Source: an uncultured Desulfobacteraceae bacterium
GTDB taxonomy: Bacteria; Desulfobacterota; Desulfobacteria; Desulfobacterales; UBA5852
NCBI GenBank assembly: GCA_913060875.1
Contig: CAJXSL010000002.1
Location: forward strand, 62,001 to 126,000
DNA: 64,000 nucleotides
Direction: 5' to 3'
A program made the translations under genes and the position numbers. This document shows positions 53,277 to 62,200 of the stretch, one piece after another (the first letter of the stretch is position 1; each line of letters opens with the position of its first letter). Under the pieces are notes generated by a model. The model made no database searches. It saw only the letters and a program-made list of their open reading frames with translations, and was not told the DNA's origin.

Positions 53277-53510
53277 CTATTGGGCATCGTCCAATTGCTT
53301 GAGGCGATCCGCCTGCTGGGTCTGAATCTGTTTAAGATCTTCTTTCATCGCCTTCATCTGGTCGACATGCTTCTTTCCGGCCAGTTCTTCAACCGTATCG
53401 TCCACCTGGCTTCTTGTTTCGGTGCCCTCGCACCCCGTGGTCATAAGAAAGGCCGAAAACAGGATCCCAGTAAAAACGAATGCCCCTATACCATGGCGCC
53501 ATCTCTTCAT
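53277..53510 (-). CDS. Small lipoprotein, 77 residues
   Basis: The protein has a signal peptide with lipobox LMTTGC (Cys about residue 27). It is followed by an acidic region and a coiled coil (KKHVDQMKAMKEDLKQIQTQ). The start at 53510 has GAGGG upstream. The size and heptads recall Lpp- or TraN-like small lipoproteins that bind the wall, but homology is not clear. It lies 38 bases upstream of the 114-aa gene on the same strand. Confidence 0.72.
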   Translation of the reverse strand: MKRWRHGIGAFVFTGILFSAFLMTTGCEGTETRSQVDDTVEELAGKKHVDQMKAMKEDLKQIQTQQADRLKQLDDAQ

Positions 53511-53647
53511 AGTACCCTCTTGGAGGTTCCTCCCGCAGAGCGGGAAGCCCCAGGCAGCCCCTCGGAAGGGACTTGAAAATGGTTTTAGGCTTTGGTTTTG
53601 GTTTTCCCATTGTCCCGCGCCGAGCATCGGCGGGGCGGACGGGAAAA

Positions 53648-53708
53648 AGCGCGCGGACTGTCTGAGCCCGCCTTAGCCAAAGCGAAGGCGGGTGAGTTTC
53701 CGCGCGCT
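53648..53708. repeat. Nested inverted repeat
   Basis: AGCGCGCGGA (53648-53657) pairs with TCCGCGCGCT (53699-53708), and inside it CCCGCCTT (53667-53674) pairs with AAGGCGGG (53685-53692). A folded RNA or cruciform is possible. Confidence 0.65.
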
Positions 53709-53766
53709 CCGGCCGCACCGACGACGCGCAGGGTTAAGCGGGACACGGGCGTCTTCTTTTGCTTCG

Positions 53767-53788
53767 TTTTCTTCCACGTGGAAGAAAA
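53767..53788. repeat. Perfect 22-base palindrome
   Basis: TTTTCTTCCAC is followed at once by its reverse complement GTGGAAGAAAA. It is a perfect two-fold site with CACGTG at the centre. It may be an operator or the end of a mobile-like element. Confidence 0.6.
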
Positions 53789-53917
53789 TGAAGAAACAAT
53801 TTCAAAATAGCACACCAGATCGGTTGAGACTTTCGGGGTCCTTTACCAGAGGTGTAGGGTTTAAATCGAAAAAGTTATTTTATTCCTCTGCCAACGTACA
53901 AGAAAGGTCGGCTCCGG

Positions 53918-54139
53918 TCAATCCGGATGCGGCCAGGGGCTGTCATCGCTTGCTTCGGCAAAATAGCAAAAACGGTTCCATTCGAATTCGCGTTTTGAAA
54001 TGGGGCAACGCAGTTTGACCTTGCGATCGCTTACCCCGATGACTTCCCAGTCCCCATGGCGGGGCCCCGCCTCGATGTAGATCTTCTGCCCGACCTCAAA
54101 CGGATAAGGGCGAAAAATGACGATGGTCTCTTTTCCCAT
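53918..54139 (-). CDS. Hypothetical protein, 73 residues
   Basis: The small soluble protein is probably a beta-barrel: GKETIVIFRPYPFEVGQKIY, then AGPRHGDWEVIGVSDRKVKL. CPISKREFEWNRFCYF has two Cys. The start at 54139 has AAGGAGG at ideal spacing; a start further upstream is less likely. Function is unknown. Confidence 0.68.
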   Translation of the reverse strand: MGKETIVIFRPYPFEVGQKIYIEAGPRHGDWEVIGVSDRKVKLRCPISKREFEWNRFCYFAEASDDSPWPHPD

Positions 54140-54190
54140 GATGCCTCCTTGATGGCGCATTGTCCGATGCAACCGGTATAGGGCAAATGA

Positions 54191-55192
54191 TTATACCAGC
54201 TCCGGTGGGGGTTCGTACAGACCTGTCACCCATCGATCGGGAAAGGCTTGGATGCCTCCATCAGCGCCAAAAAAGGCGCCCAGCAAGGCCCCCCGATGCG
54301 CATTGTCCCCGCCCAAATGGGCATTGGCGATCATACCCGTTGCGGGGTCGTGCGCATATTTCCAGGCCAGGTATATCACGGCCGGCAAGGCATCTTCGAC
54401 ATAGCAGGCGGGGCTTAAGTGACGGCCGATCACGATGGCGTCCGGAAACTTTTGCCATTGCCGAAACGGGTGACCGTAGTAGGGGCTACGCTGGGATATC
54501 ATTCCCTCTTCCAGCACATCGCGCAGGGCTTGTCCGCCTATCACCCTTAGGAGGATTTCAATAACCACAGCGGCGGCCGAAGACATGCGCTCGCCGCGGT
54601 GGGTCAGGTTCAAATGCACCTGAGCCTGGGTCGATGCCAGGGATAAATCCTCGCGGTAGAAGGCAACCAAGGGTACAATTCCAACCAGCCCACCGATGTG
54701 TTTTTCCGGGACCCCGCAGCGATGCGGCGGCAGCCCCCCGGCCAACCGGGTGAAAAAATGGCGGTGATACTCCTCGACATAGGTATCGCGGTGGTTTCCC
54801 GGTGTTGTCATGAACGCGATGTAGCGCGCCAGGAAGTCTTCGGCATCGTATCCATTACCATGCCGCAAAGAGTTGATTAACAATCGCGCACACTGGAGAT
54901 TGAGCGTGTTTTCACCAGCGGCCAGAAATTGATGGTAGTGGATGCCCCGCTGCCCCCAGAAAGGTCGCTGGTCGTGCAGGATATCATAGCCGGCTCCCGG
55001 GGAAATGAATTGAGATCGCCAGAGGATGCTATCCGGGTGGGGATTGTGTGGTGCCAGATAGTCGCGGATTGTTCCGTAGTCCCGCTGCAGGGCATTACGA
55101 TCGTAGTACCAATGGACCGGCATGGATAGGGCGTCCCCGATAAAAAGCCCCCACAGCGCCCCGTGCGCGCGAATGTCAGGGGAGCCATTCAT
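54191..55192 (-). CDS. ADP-ribosylglycohydrolase family protein
   Basis: The 333-residue helical protein matches the ARH/DraG family that removes ADP-ribose from proteins or related substrates. The N-terminal part is GALWGLFIGDALSMPVHWYY, with GDAL at the first metal site. The C-terminal GGDNAHRGALLGAFFGA has the second acidic site, with Asp and Asn as Mg2+ ligands. The region between is unusual in having SRSP-like loops. It overlaps the CarH-like regulator gene by four bases (ATGA), so the two are translationally coupled. A role in reversing ADP-ribosylation under that regulator is inference. Confidence 0.88.
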   Translation of the reverse strand: MNGSPDIRAHGALWGLFIGDALSMPVHWYYDRNALQRDYGTIRDYLAPHNPHPDSILWRSQFISPGAGYDILHDQRPFWGQRGIHYHQFLAAGENTLNLQCARLLINSLRHGNGYDAEDFLARYIAFMTTPGNHRDTYVEEYHRHFFTRLAGGLPPHRCGVPEKHIGGLVGIVPLVAFYREDLSLASTQAQVHLNLTHRGERMSSAAAVVIEILLRVIGGQALRDVLEEGMISQRSPYYGHPFRQWQKFPDAIVIGRHLSPACYVEDALPAVIYLAWKYAHDPATGMIANAHLGGDNAHRGALLGAFFGADGGIQAFPDRWVTGLYEPPPELV

Positions 55193-56139
55193 GTTTCCTG
55201 CTCCGGCCGCATCGGTATTTCACCGACCAGGGCCACGTGAAAGGTCTCGAGGGTTTCACACCAGTGCAACCCCATCTCGCTTAAAGCAAAACGCAGTTCA
55301 GGCGGTGCCTGGCCACCGGCATAGAGGGACAGGTCTGCGGATAGAAGGCGTCTCAAATTTAGGCATTCCCTCCTCAGCTGTTCGCCGTTGGTGGTGCCAA
55401 CCAGACTGATGGCCACGGCCCGGGCACAATTGTACACAGCAGCCGCCGCGATTTCTTCGGCCGGTAAATTCGATCCGAGGTAGAGCGGCTGCCATCCGGC
55501 ATCGGAGGCGGTCAGGGCCACAGCAAGAGCGCCCAGGTCATGACGCTGGCCACTGGGGGTCGCAATGATGGCGGTGTCGCCGGCTTCCCGATTTTCGGCA
55601 TCGCGCAGTAATCCGCCCAGAAATGTCTGGATAACGGCACTGGCCATATGTTCATGGGCAATTCGAAGTGTGCCGGTTACCCAGGCGTCACCGACTTTAC
55701 CCAACAAAGGCACAATGATGCCTTCGATCACACGACGGCGGGAAAAATGCACCAGAGACTGCTGTAAGGTGCGTTCGAGCAGTCTGGTATCGAACCCGGT
55801 GATGGCATGGAATCCCAAGCGGACATAATCCTCCTCGTCAATTGCGTCCAGGCCGGATGCCCGGGATGGGCGGGGAGATACCGCCAAACGCTGGGGATCG
55901 GCAAGTTCGACCAAATCCTCGAGAGACAGGCGGGCGACCTTGGCGATGCGATGCCCGCTTTCGACCGCCCGGCGAAGAAGCTGCAAGCGCTGGATATCCA
56001 GATCGGAAAAGATCCGCCGGCGGCTCGTCGTACGCGCCGGCATTACCGCCATGTAACGTCGTTCCCAGGCGCGAATCCGATGCGGACTCAATCCGGTGCA
56101 CCGGGAGACGTATTGGATTTCATGGGTTTTAGTTTCCAT
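55189..56139 (-). CDS. MerR-type regulator with cobalamin-binding domain (CarH/LitR-like)
   Basis: The 316-residue protein has an N-terminal MerR helix-turn-helix (about 8-75: YVSRCTGLSPHRIRAWERRY). A helical bundle and a B12-binding Rossmann domain (about 185-300) follow. It keeps the CarH signature W-x9-E-H exactly (W153, E163, H164). H200 in SGQRHDLGA matches the lower axial His ligand, and the loop LYLGSNLPAEEI is typical. CarH binds adenosylcobalamin, represses in the dark and lets go in light. The protein is therefore a candidate B12 photoreceptor or B12 sensor. It is divergent from cydAB and coupled to an ADP-ribosylglycohydrolase. Confidence 0.9.
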   Translation of the reverse strand: METKTHEIQYVSRCTGLSPHRIRAWERRYMAVMPARTTSRRRIFSDLDIQRLQLLRRAVESGHRIAKVARLSLEDLVELADPQRLAVSPRPSRASGLDAIDEEDYVRLGFHAITGFDTRLLERTLQQSLVHFSRRRVIEGIIVPLLGKVGDAWVTGTLRIAHEHMASAVIQTFLGGLLRDAENREAGDTAIIATPSGQRHDLGALAVALTASDAGWQPLYLGSNLPAEEIAAAAVYNCARAVAISLVGTTNGEQLRRECLNLRRLLSADLSLYAGGQAPPELRFALSEMGLHWCETLETFHVALVGEIPMRPEQET

Positions 56140-56161
56140 TCTGAAATGATGGCACGCTGTC

Positions 56162-56192
56162 TTGACATTGTCAAATGTTTGTATAGCATTTG
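56162..56192. promoter_or_regulatory. Candidate CarH-type operator in the regulator/cyd gap
   Basis: TTGACATTGTCAA (56162-56174) is a perfect 6+1+6 palindrome, and CAAATG (56172-56177) with CATTTG (56187-56192) forms a second one. It lies 23 bases before the regulator start. The TTGACA and ACAAA units resemble the operators of CarH/LitR proteins. Overlap with promoter elements for the regulator fits autorepression. Confidence 0.5.
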
Positions 56193-56433
56193 TCTAATTC
56201 TAAGACCAGCCAACGCACACGGACGACGGCGATGACAAACGACAACAACATATCGGGACAGGGCGGCATGCGAAATATTCTAAGAACGACTGCCCGCTGG
56301 GAACAACAAACCGTTGGCCAGCTGCAGGCAGCATACTGGTAGACTGGGTTGCCATCCGGACGGCCGGCATACCCAAACAGGCTTTCCGATCCAGAAAATA
56401 CACCTGCTGCCGATAACACGATGAGGCGATACC

Positions 56434-57837
56434 ATGTTCGATACACTCGATCCAATTCTTATGGCCCGCATCCAGTTTGCTTTCACCATATCTTTCCATA
56501 TTATTTTTCCGGCCTTCACCATTGGTCTGGCCAGCTGGCTGGCCGTTCTGGAATGGCGCTGGCTCAAAACCGGCAATGCGATCTACGCCGAAATCTACCG
56601 CATGTGGGTCAAGATCTTTGCGGTGGCTTTCGGAATGGGTGTGGTGTCCGGGGTTGTCATGTCCTTCCAGTTCGGCACGAACTGGTCGGTTTTTTCCGAT
56701 AAAGCCGGCAACGTCATGGGACCACTCCTGGGCTATGAGGTGCTGACGGCCTTCTTCCTGGAGGCGTCCTTTTTGGGCGTTATGCTGTTCGGCTGGAACC
56801 GCGTCAGCCCCAGGATGCATTTTGCCTCGACGGTAATTGTTGCCCTGGGAACCATCATCTCCGCGTTCTGGATCCTTTCGGCCAACAGCTGGATGCAGAC
56901 CCCCCAGGGTTTTCGCGTGGGCGCCGATGGCCTGCTCTACCCCACCGACTGGCTGGCGATCGTATTCAACCCTTCCTTCCCGTTTCGTTTTACGCACATG
57001 ATTATCGCCGCCTATTTGACCACGGCCTTTGTGGTGGCAGGGATCGGCGCTTTTTACCTTTTCCGTCGGCGCCACGTCCGCCATGCCCGCGTCATGGTGG
57101 GCATGGCCATGATCATGGCTGTTTTTGTGGCACCGACCCAATTGCTCGTGGGCGACCTGCACGGCCTCAATACCCTGGAACACCAACCGGCCAAGGTGGC
57201 GGCCATGGAGGGGCTGTGGGAAACACAGCGCGGCGCACCGCTGGTCCTTTTCGGCTGGCCCGACCAGGAGCGCCAGGAAACGCGCTTTGCCCTGGAGATC
57301 CCCAAGCTCTCCAGCCTGATTCTGACCCACGATCTCGACGGCGAGGTCAAAGGCCTCAAGGAATGGCCCCGGGACGAGCAGCCCCCCGTGGCCTGGGTGT
57401 TCTGGTCGTTTCGGATCATGGTGGGCATCGGCATGCTGATGATCCTGACCGGCCTGATGGCCGCCGTGCTGTTTCTTCGCAAGCGCCTATTCGACACACG
57501 CTGGTTCCAGTATTGGTGCATGGCCCTCACCCCTTCCGGTTTCGTGGCCGTCCTGGCCGGCTGGTTCGTGACCGAAATCGGCCGACAACCCTGGATCATT
57601 TACAACGTGATGCGAACAGCCGAAGCCGCTTCGCCGGTCGGGGCGCAGCCCATCGCATTGTCCCTGGCGGCGTTTGTGGTCACCTACGCCGTGGTGTTCG
57701 GCGCCGGAATCTACTATATCGGACGCCTGATCGCCAAAGGACCCGGCGACCTTGAAGAAGCCTACGGCGCGCACGGTGTCAAGCGGCCGCCGCTGGTTGC
57801 ACCCCAGGTCGCCGACGAAGGAGGATCACATGTTTAG
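56434..57837 (+). CDS. cydA: Cytochrome bd-type ubiquinol oxidase subunit I
   Basis: The 467-residue membrane protein has about nine helices. The haem ligands can be placed: His in FAFTISFHIIFPAFTIG, the GEFMGLL-equivalent region EVLTAFFLEASFLGVMLFGW, and the Met/His region in the fifth to seventh helices. The quinol loop is short, as in the cyanide-insensitive CioA subgroup. It reduces O2 to water with quinol at high affinity. The stop overlaps cydB by eight bases. In an anaerobe it would serve oxygen defence or microaerobic respiration. Confidence 0.95.
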   Translation: MFDTLDPILMARIQFAFTISFHIIFPAFTIGLASWLAVLEWRWLKTGNAIYAEIYRMWVKIFAVAFGMGVVSGVVMSFQFGTNWSVFSDKAGNVMGPLLGYEVLTAFFLEASFLGVMLFGWNRVSPRMHFASTVIVALGTIISAFWILSANSWMQTPQGFRVGADGLLYPTDWLAIVFNPSFPFRFTHMIIAAYLTTAFVVAGIGAFYLFRRRHVRHARVMVGMAMIMAVFVAPTQLLVGDLHGLNTLEHQPAKVAAMEGLWETQRGAPLVLFGWPDQERQETRFALEIPKLSSLILTHDLDGEVKGLKEWPRDEQPPVAWVFWSFRIMVGIGMLMILTGLMAAVLFLRKRLFDTRWFQYWCMALTPSGFVAVLAGWFVTEIGRQPWIIYNVMRTAEAASPVGAQPIALSLAAFVVTYAVVFGAGIYYIGRLIAKGPGDLEEAYGAHGVKRPPLVAPQVADEGGSHV

Positions 57838-58846
57838 CCTGGAAGCCTTTATCGATCTGCCCATGATCTGGTACGGCCTGATCATCACGGCCGTCATGCT
57901 CTATGTGATTCTCGACGGTTTCGACCTCGGTGTGGGCATTCTCTTTCCCTTCGCCCCCTCGGAAAAGTGCCGGGACCGAATGATGAATTCCATCGCGCCT
58001 TTCTGGGACGGCAACGAAACCTGGCTGGTGCTGGGCGGCGGCGGCCTGTTTGCGGCCTTTCCGCTGGCTTATGCCATCCTGATGCCGGCCCTCTATATCC
58101 CGGTCACACTCATGCTGCTGGGATTGATCTTCAGGGGCGTCGCCTTCGAGTTTCGCTTCAAGGCCCGGAAGTCCCGCCGGATTTGGGACTACAGCTTTCA
58201 CGGTGGCTCTCTCCTGGCCACGGTAATGCAAGGCATGATCCTGGGCGCATTGGTGCAAGGCGTAACCGTTTCAGGACGCAGTTTTGCCGGCGGGACGTTC
58301 GATTGGATCAATGCCTACAGCGTGATGACGGGTGTGGCCCTGGTGTTCGGCTATGCCCTGCTGGGCAGTACCTGGCTGGTGATGAAAACCGATGGGATTA
58401 CCCAGTCCTGGGCGCGCCGGAGCGCTTCTTATGTCCTGGGTTACGTGGGCTTGTTCATTGCGGTCGTGAGCATCAGCATGCCCCTGATGAAAGATACGAT
58501 ACGAGGCTTGTGGTTTAGCCTGCCGAATTTCTTCTACCTGTTGCCGGTGCCGTTGATGACGGCATTGCTTTTCATCCTGATCTGGCGGGATCTCCACATC
58601 GGCCGCGAATACCGGCCGTTCTTCATGAGTATCGGCATTTTTCTGTTGGGCTACCTCGGTCTGGGGATCAGCCTGTGGCCCTGGATCGTGCCCCACGCCG
58701 TCAGTTTTCGCCAGGCGGCCGCGGCGCCGGAGTCCCAGTCGCTGCTGCTGGTGGGCACAGCGGTAATGCTGCCGGTGGTGCTCGCCTACACCGCCTATTG
58801 CTACTACGTCTTCCGGGGGAAAGCGTCGCATGAATCGGGTTACTGA
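57830..58846 (+). CDS. cydB: Cytochrome bd-type ubiquinol oxidase subunit II
   Basis: The 338-residue membrane protein has eight to nine helices. VILDGFDLGVGILFPF and FWDGNETWLVLGGGGLFAAF are the canonical CydB motifs, followed by LIFRGVAFEFRFKA. It pairs with CydA. The start at 57830 follows GAAGGAGG and overlaps cydA by eight bases. The DUF2474 gene starts 17 bases before its end, so the three are co-translated. Confidence 0.95.
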   Translation: MFSLEAFIDLPMIWYGLIITAVMLYVILDGFDLGVGILFPFAPSEKCRDRMMNSIAPFWDGNETWLVLGGGGLFAAFPLAYAILMPALYIPVTLMLLGLIFRGVAFEFRFKARKSRRIWDYSFHGGSLLATVMQGMILGALVQGVTVSGRSFAGGTFDWINAYSVMTGVALVFGYALLGSTWLVMKTDGITQSWARRSASYVLGYVGLFIAVVSISMPLMKDTIRGLWFSLPNFFYLLPVPLMTALLFILIWRDLHIGREYRPFFMSIGIFLLGYLGLGISLWPWIVPHAVSFRQAAAAPESQSLLLVGTAVMLPVVLAYTAYCYYVFRGKASHESGY

Positions 58847-58949
58847 AAAAAAACGTCAATGGCTGTGGTTCGCGGCGCTGTGGTGCGGCGGACTGGCCGC
58901 TACCGCAATCGTGTCCTATGTCTTTCGCTGGATTGTGTTCAACATGTAA
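58830..58949 (+). CDS. DUF2474-type small subunit of cytochrome bd (CydX-like)
   Basis: The 39-residue single-helix protein starts MNRVTEKKRQWLWFAALWCG and ends FRWIVFNM. It has a basic N-terminus and one membrane helix (about 11-35). DUF2474 peptides are known next to CIO-type cydAB genes, in the place of CydX. It begins 17 bases inside cydB. It was found by reading the sequence after cydB. Confidence 0.82.
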   Translation: MNRVTEKKRQWLWFAALWCGGLAATAIVSYVFRWIVFNM

Positions 58950-58992
58950 CCAGGGTCGCGCTCCGTGCGGGCCTTGTTGAAAGGAGTCGGAT

Positions 58993-59160
58993 ATGAGTGA
59001 CGATAAAGAAAAAACACTTTGCGCCTTGCAGGAAGAGGGTTTTATTGAATCCAACCCCGAGGTCTTCGTCAAACTGATCCAGCCCGCGCGTTTCTATTGC
59101 GGAAACTGCGGACGATCGGCTGTGGCGGAGAAAAATCTATGTAATCCGCAACCGCTATAA
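58993..59160 (+). CDS. Small zinc-ribbon-like protein, 55 residues
   Basis: The 55-residue soluble protein has a helical acidic start (MSDDKEKTLCALQEEGFIES) and a Cys cluster CGNCGRSAVAEKNLC near residues 36-50. AAGGAGTCGG precedes the start. It is 43 bases after the DUF2474 gene, so it is probably co-transcribed. The CxxC-x9-C pattern looks like a zinc or iron site. I recall similar short proteins in Desulfobacterota, without a name or function. Confidence 0.72.
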   Translation: MSDDKEKTLCALQEEGFIESNPEVFVKLIQPARFYCGNCGRSAVAEKNLCNPQPL

Positions 59161-59169
59161 CCACCATTC

Positions 59170-59195
59170 GGGATGGGGTTACCCAACCCCATCCC
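59170..59195. terminator. Hairpin terminator 1 between cyd operon and carB
   Basis: GGGATGGGGTT (59170-59180) and AACCCCATCCC (59185-59195) form a perfect 11-bp stem with a four-base loop ACCC, ten bases after the zinc-ribbon gene stop. Confidence 0.7.
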
Positions 59196-59204
59196 ATCGC
59201 AAAT

Positions 59205-59241
59205 AAGCGAGGCCGGCACCCCATGGTTGCCGGCCTCGCTT
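59205..59241. terminator. Hairpin terminator 2 between cyd operon and carB
   Basis: AAGCGAGGCCGGCA (59205-59218) and TGCCGGCCTCGCTT (59228-59241) form a perfect 14-bp stem with a nine-base loop. With hairpin 1 it makes a tandem terminator that could act from both sides, since carB converges on it. Confidence 0.75.
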
Positions 59242-59274
59242 GGTTGACGACTCTGAGTTACACCACCTGGAGCA

Positions 59275-62200
59275 TCATACAATCGCTTCGTGATACGCTT
59301 GCAGCGATTTGACCTGCGGCGCCCCTTCCCGGCGCGCGGCAATGCCCTTGGCCGCCGCGATGGCGGCCGCCGTGGTGGTGATGTAGGGAATTTTGTATCG
59401 AATGGCGGCCTTGCGCACCTCGGAGTTGTCTTCCGCGCTGCGTTTGCCGCTGGGGGTATTCACCAGCAGTTGGACTTCACCGCTCTTGATGGCATCCACC
59501 AGGTTGGGCCGACCAAACCCCAGTTTGCGCACCGGAACGGTGTCGATACCGTTTTCCTTGAGGAATCGATAGGTCCCCTGGGTGGTCATGATGCGGAAGC
59601 CCATCTCCCGGAACAAGCGTACCGGTTCCAGAGCCGCGGACTTGTCCCGGTCGGCGATGGTAAACAGGACGGTGCCCTCGAAAGGCAGCGCGGTCTGGGT
59701 GGCCTCCTGGGATTTGAAGTAGGCGCGGCCGTAGGAATCCGAAAGGCCCAGGACTTCGCCCGTGGACCGCATCTCGGGTCCCAGGATGGGATCCACCTCA
59801 TGAAACATGTTGAAGGGAAACACCGCCTCCTTGACACCCCAGTGGGAAATGCCCCGCTGGCGGATTTCCAGGTCAGCCAGGCGCTTTCCGAGCATGATGT
59901 CGGTGGCCAGTTTGGCCATGGCCACATTGCAGACCTTGGACACCAGCGGCACGGTGCGCGATGCGCGGGGATTGGCCTCCAGGACATAGACGGTGTTGTC
60001 GTAGATGGCGTACTGGATATTCATCAATCCCACGACCTTCAGGGCCACAGCAATCTTGCGGGTATATTCGCTGATGGTTTCGATGTGTTTGGGGGCGATA
60101 CTGACCGGCGGGATGACGCAGGCGGAATCCCCGGAATGAATGCCGGCCAGCTCGATGTGCTCCATGACCGCCGGCACGAAGGCATCCGTTCCGTCGGCAA
60201 TGGCATCGGCTTCGGCCTCGATGGCATTGTCGAGAAATTTGTCGATCAAAATCGGTCGCTCGGGCGACAGGGCCACAGCGGCTTCGACATAGCGCGCCAG
60301 CATTTGGTCATCCCGGATGATCTCCATGCCGCGACCACCCAGCACATAGGAAGGCCGCACCATGAGGGGATAGCCGATCTCGGCGGCGATCTGACGCGCC
60401 TCGGCCAGGCTGCTGGCCATTCCCGAAGCCGGCTGGGGAATGCCCAACTCGCGCATGATCACCCGAAAGCGGTCCCGATCCTCCGCCAGATCAATGGTGT
60501 CCGGCAACGTCCCCAGGATATTCACACCCGCCCGGGCCAGCTCGGCGGCAATATTGAGGGGCGTCTGTCCGCCGAACTGGACCACGACGCCCTCGGGCTT
60601 TTCCTTGCCATAAATGCTCAGGACATCTTCAACCGTCAGGGGCTCGAAATAGAGCTTGTCGGAGGTGTCGTAGTCCGTCGAAACGGTTTCCGGGTTGCAG
60701 TTGACCATGATGGATTCGAAACCGGCTTCCCGGATGGCCATGGCCGCATGGACGCAGCAGTAATCGAACTCGATACCCTGCCCGATGCGGTTAGGCCCGC
60801 CCCCCAGCACCATGATCTTCCGGCGGCTGCTCACCGGCACCCGGTCCGGGGCGTTGTAGGTGGAGTAATAATAGGCGGCGTCATCGACACCGCTGACCGG
60901 CACCGGTTCCCAGGCCTCCTCGATACCGAGCCGTTGTCGTTGCGTGCGGATGTCAGATTCGGCAATGTTCAGCAAGCCGGCCAGATACCGATCGGCAAAG
61001 CCGTCCTGTTTGGCGCGGGCCAGCAGCTCGTCCGTAAGCTCCCCGCCACGGCAGGCCAGCACTTCTTCTTCCAGCTTCACCAGTTCCTGCATCTGCTCGA
61101 TAAACCAGGCTTTGATCCTGGTCAAATCGTGAAGCGTCTGAATATCAGCCCCTTTGCGCAAGGCCTCGTACATCTGGAACTGCCGCTCGCTGTTGGGGGT
61201 CCGGATCATGCGCAGCAGGTTTTCCAGGGACTGTTGGTTAAAATCCCGTGCAAATCCAAGCCCGTAGCGACCAATTTCCAGGCTCCGGATGGCTTTCTGG
61301 AAGGCCTCTTTGTAGTTGCGGCCCAAGCTCATGACCTCCCCCACGGCCCGCATCTGGGTGCCGAGCTCATCGCTGACCCCTTCAAATTTCTCGAAGGCCC
61401 ATCGGGCGAACTTGACCACCACGTATTCCCCGGACGGCGTATATTTCTCCAGGGTACCGTCCCGCCAGTAAGGGATCTCGTCCAGGGTCAGCCCACCGGC
61501 CAGCAGGGCCGATATGCGGGCGATGGGAAAGCCCGTGGCCTTGGAGGCCAGGGCCGAAGATCGCGAGGTGCGCGGGTTGATTTCGATGACCACCACACGG
61601 CCGGTGGCCGGATCGTGGGCAAACTGGATATTGGTGCCCCCGATGACTTCGATCGCCTCCACGATGGCGTAAGAATAGCGCTGGAGACGCTCCTGGAGTT
61701 CGGGGGCGATGGTCAGCATGGGCGCCGTGCAATAGCTGTCGCCCGTATGGACCCCCATGGGATCCACGTTTTCAATGAAGCAGACCGTGATGATCTGGTT
61801 TTTGGCATCCCGCACCACCTCGAGTTCCAGTTCTTCCCAGCCGAGAACGGATTCTTCCACCAGCACCTGGTTGACCCGGCTGGCCGCCAGCCCGCGGGCC
61901 GTGACCGTACGCAGCTCTTCGAGGTTGTACACCAGGCCGCCTCCGGTGCCGCCCATGGTGTAGGCCGGCCGGATCACCACCGGAAAGCCCAATTCTTCTG
62001 CCACACGCTCGGCATCCGCCACGGTGGTGACAATTTCGCTGGCCGCCATCTCGATCCCCAGACGATCCATGGTTTCTTTGAAAACCAGACGATCTTCCCC
62101 CCGCTCGATGGTGTCCACGTTGACGCCGATGAGGCTTACCCCATACTGGTCGAGCACCCCGAGCTGATGCAGTTCCGAGGACAGATTCAATCCGCTCTGC

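Larger units (their letters stand above)
53511..53917. other. 407-base non-coding gap with a structured element
   Basis: Two nested inverted repeats lie at 53648-53708: outer AGCGCGCGGA/TCCGCGCGCT, inner CCCGCCTT/AAGGCGGG. A perfect 22-base palindrome follows at 53767-53788. The GC-rich part then shifts to an AT-rich stretch toward 53900. I see no gene. Similar stretches near 'GTTAAGCGGGACACGGGCG' occur, by memory, in many proteobacterial genomes, but I cannot verify this. Confidence 0.55.

Noticed and set aside
56272-56290. GAAATATTC near the cyd gap as an eighth copy of the palindromic repeat
   Set aside because: Only nine bases match and the arms are absent, so chance is likely.
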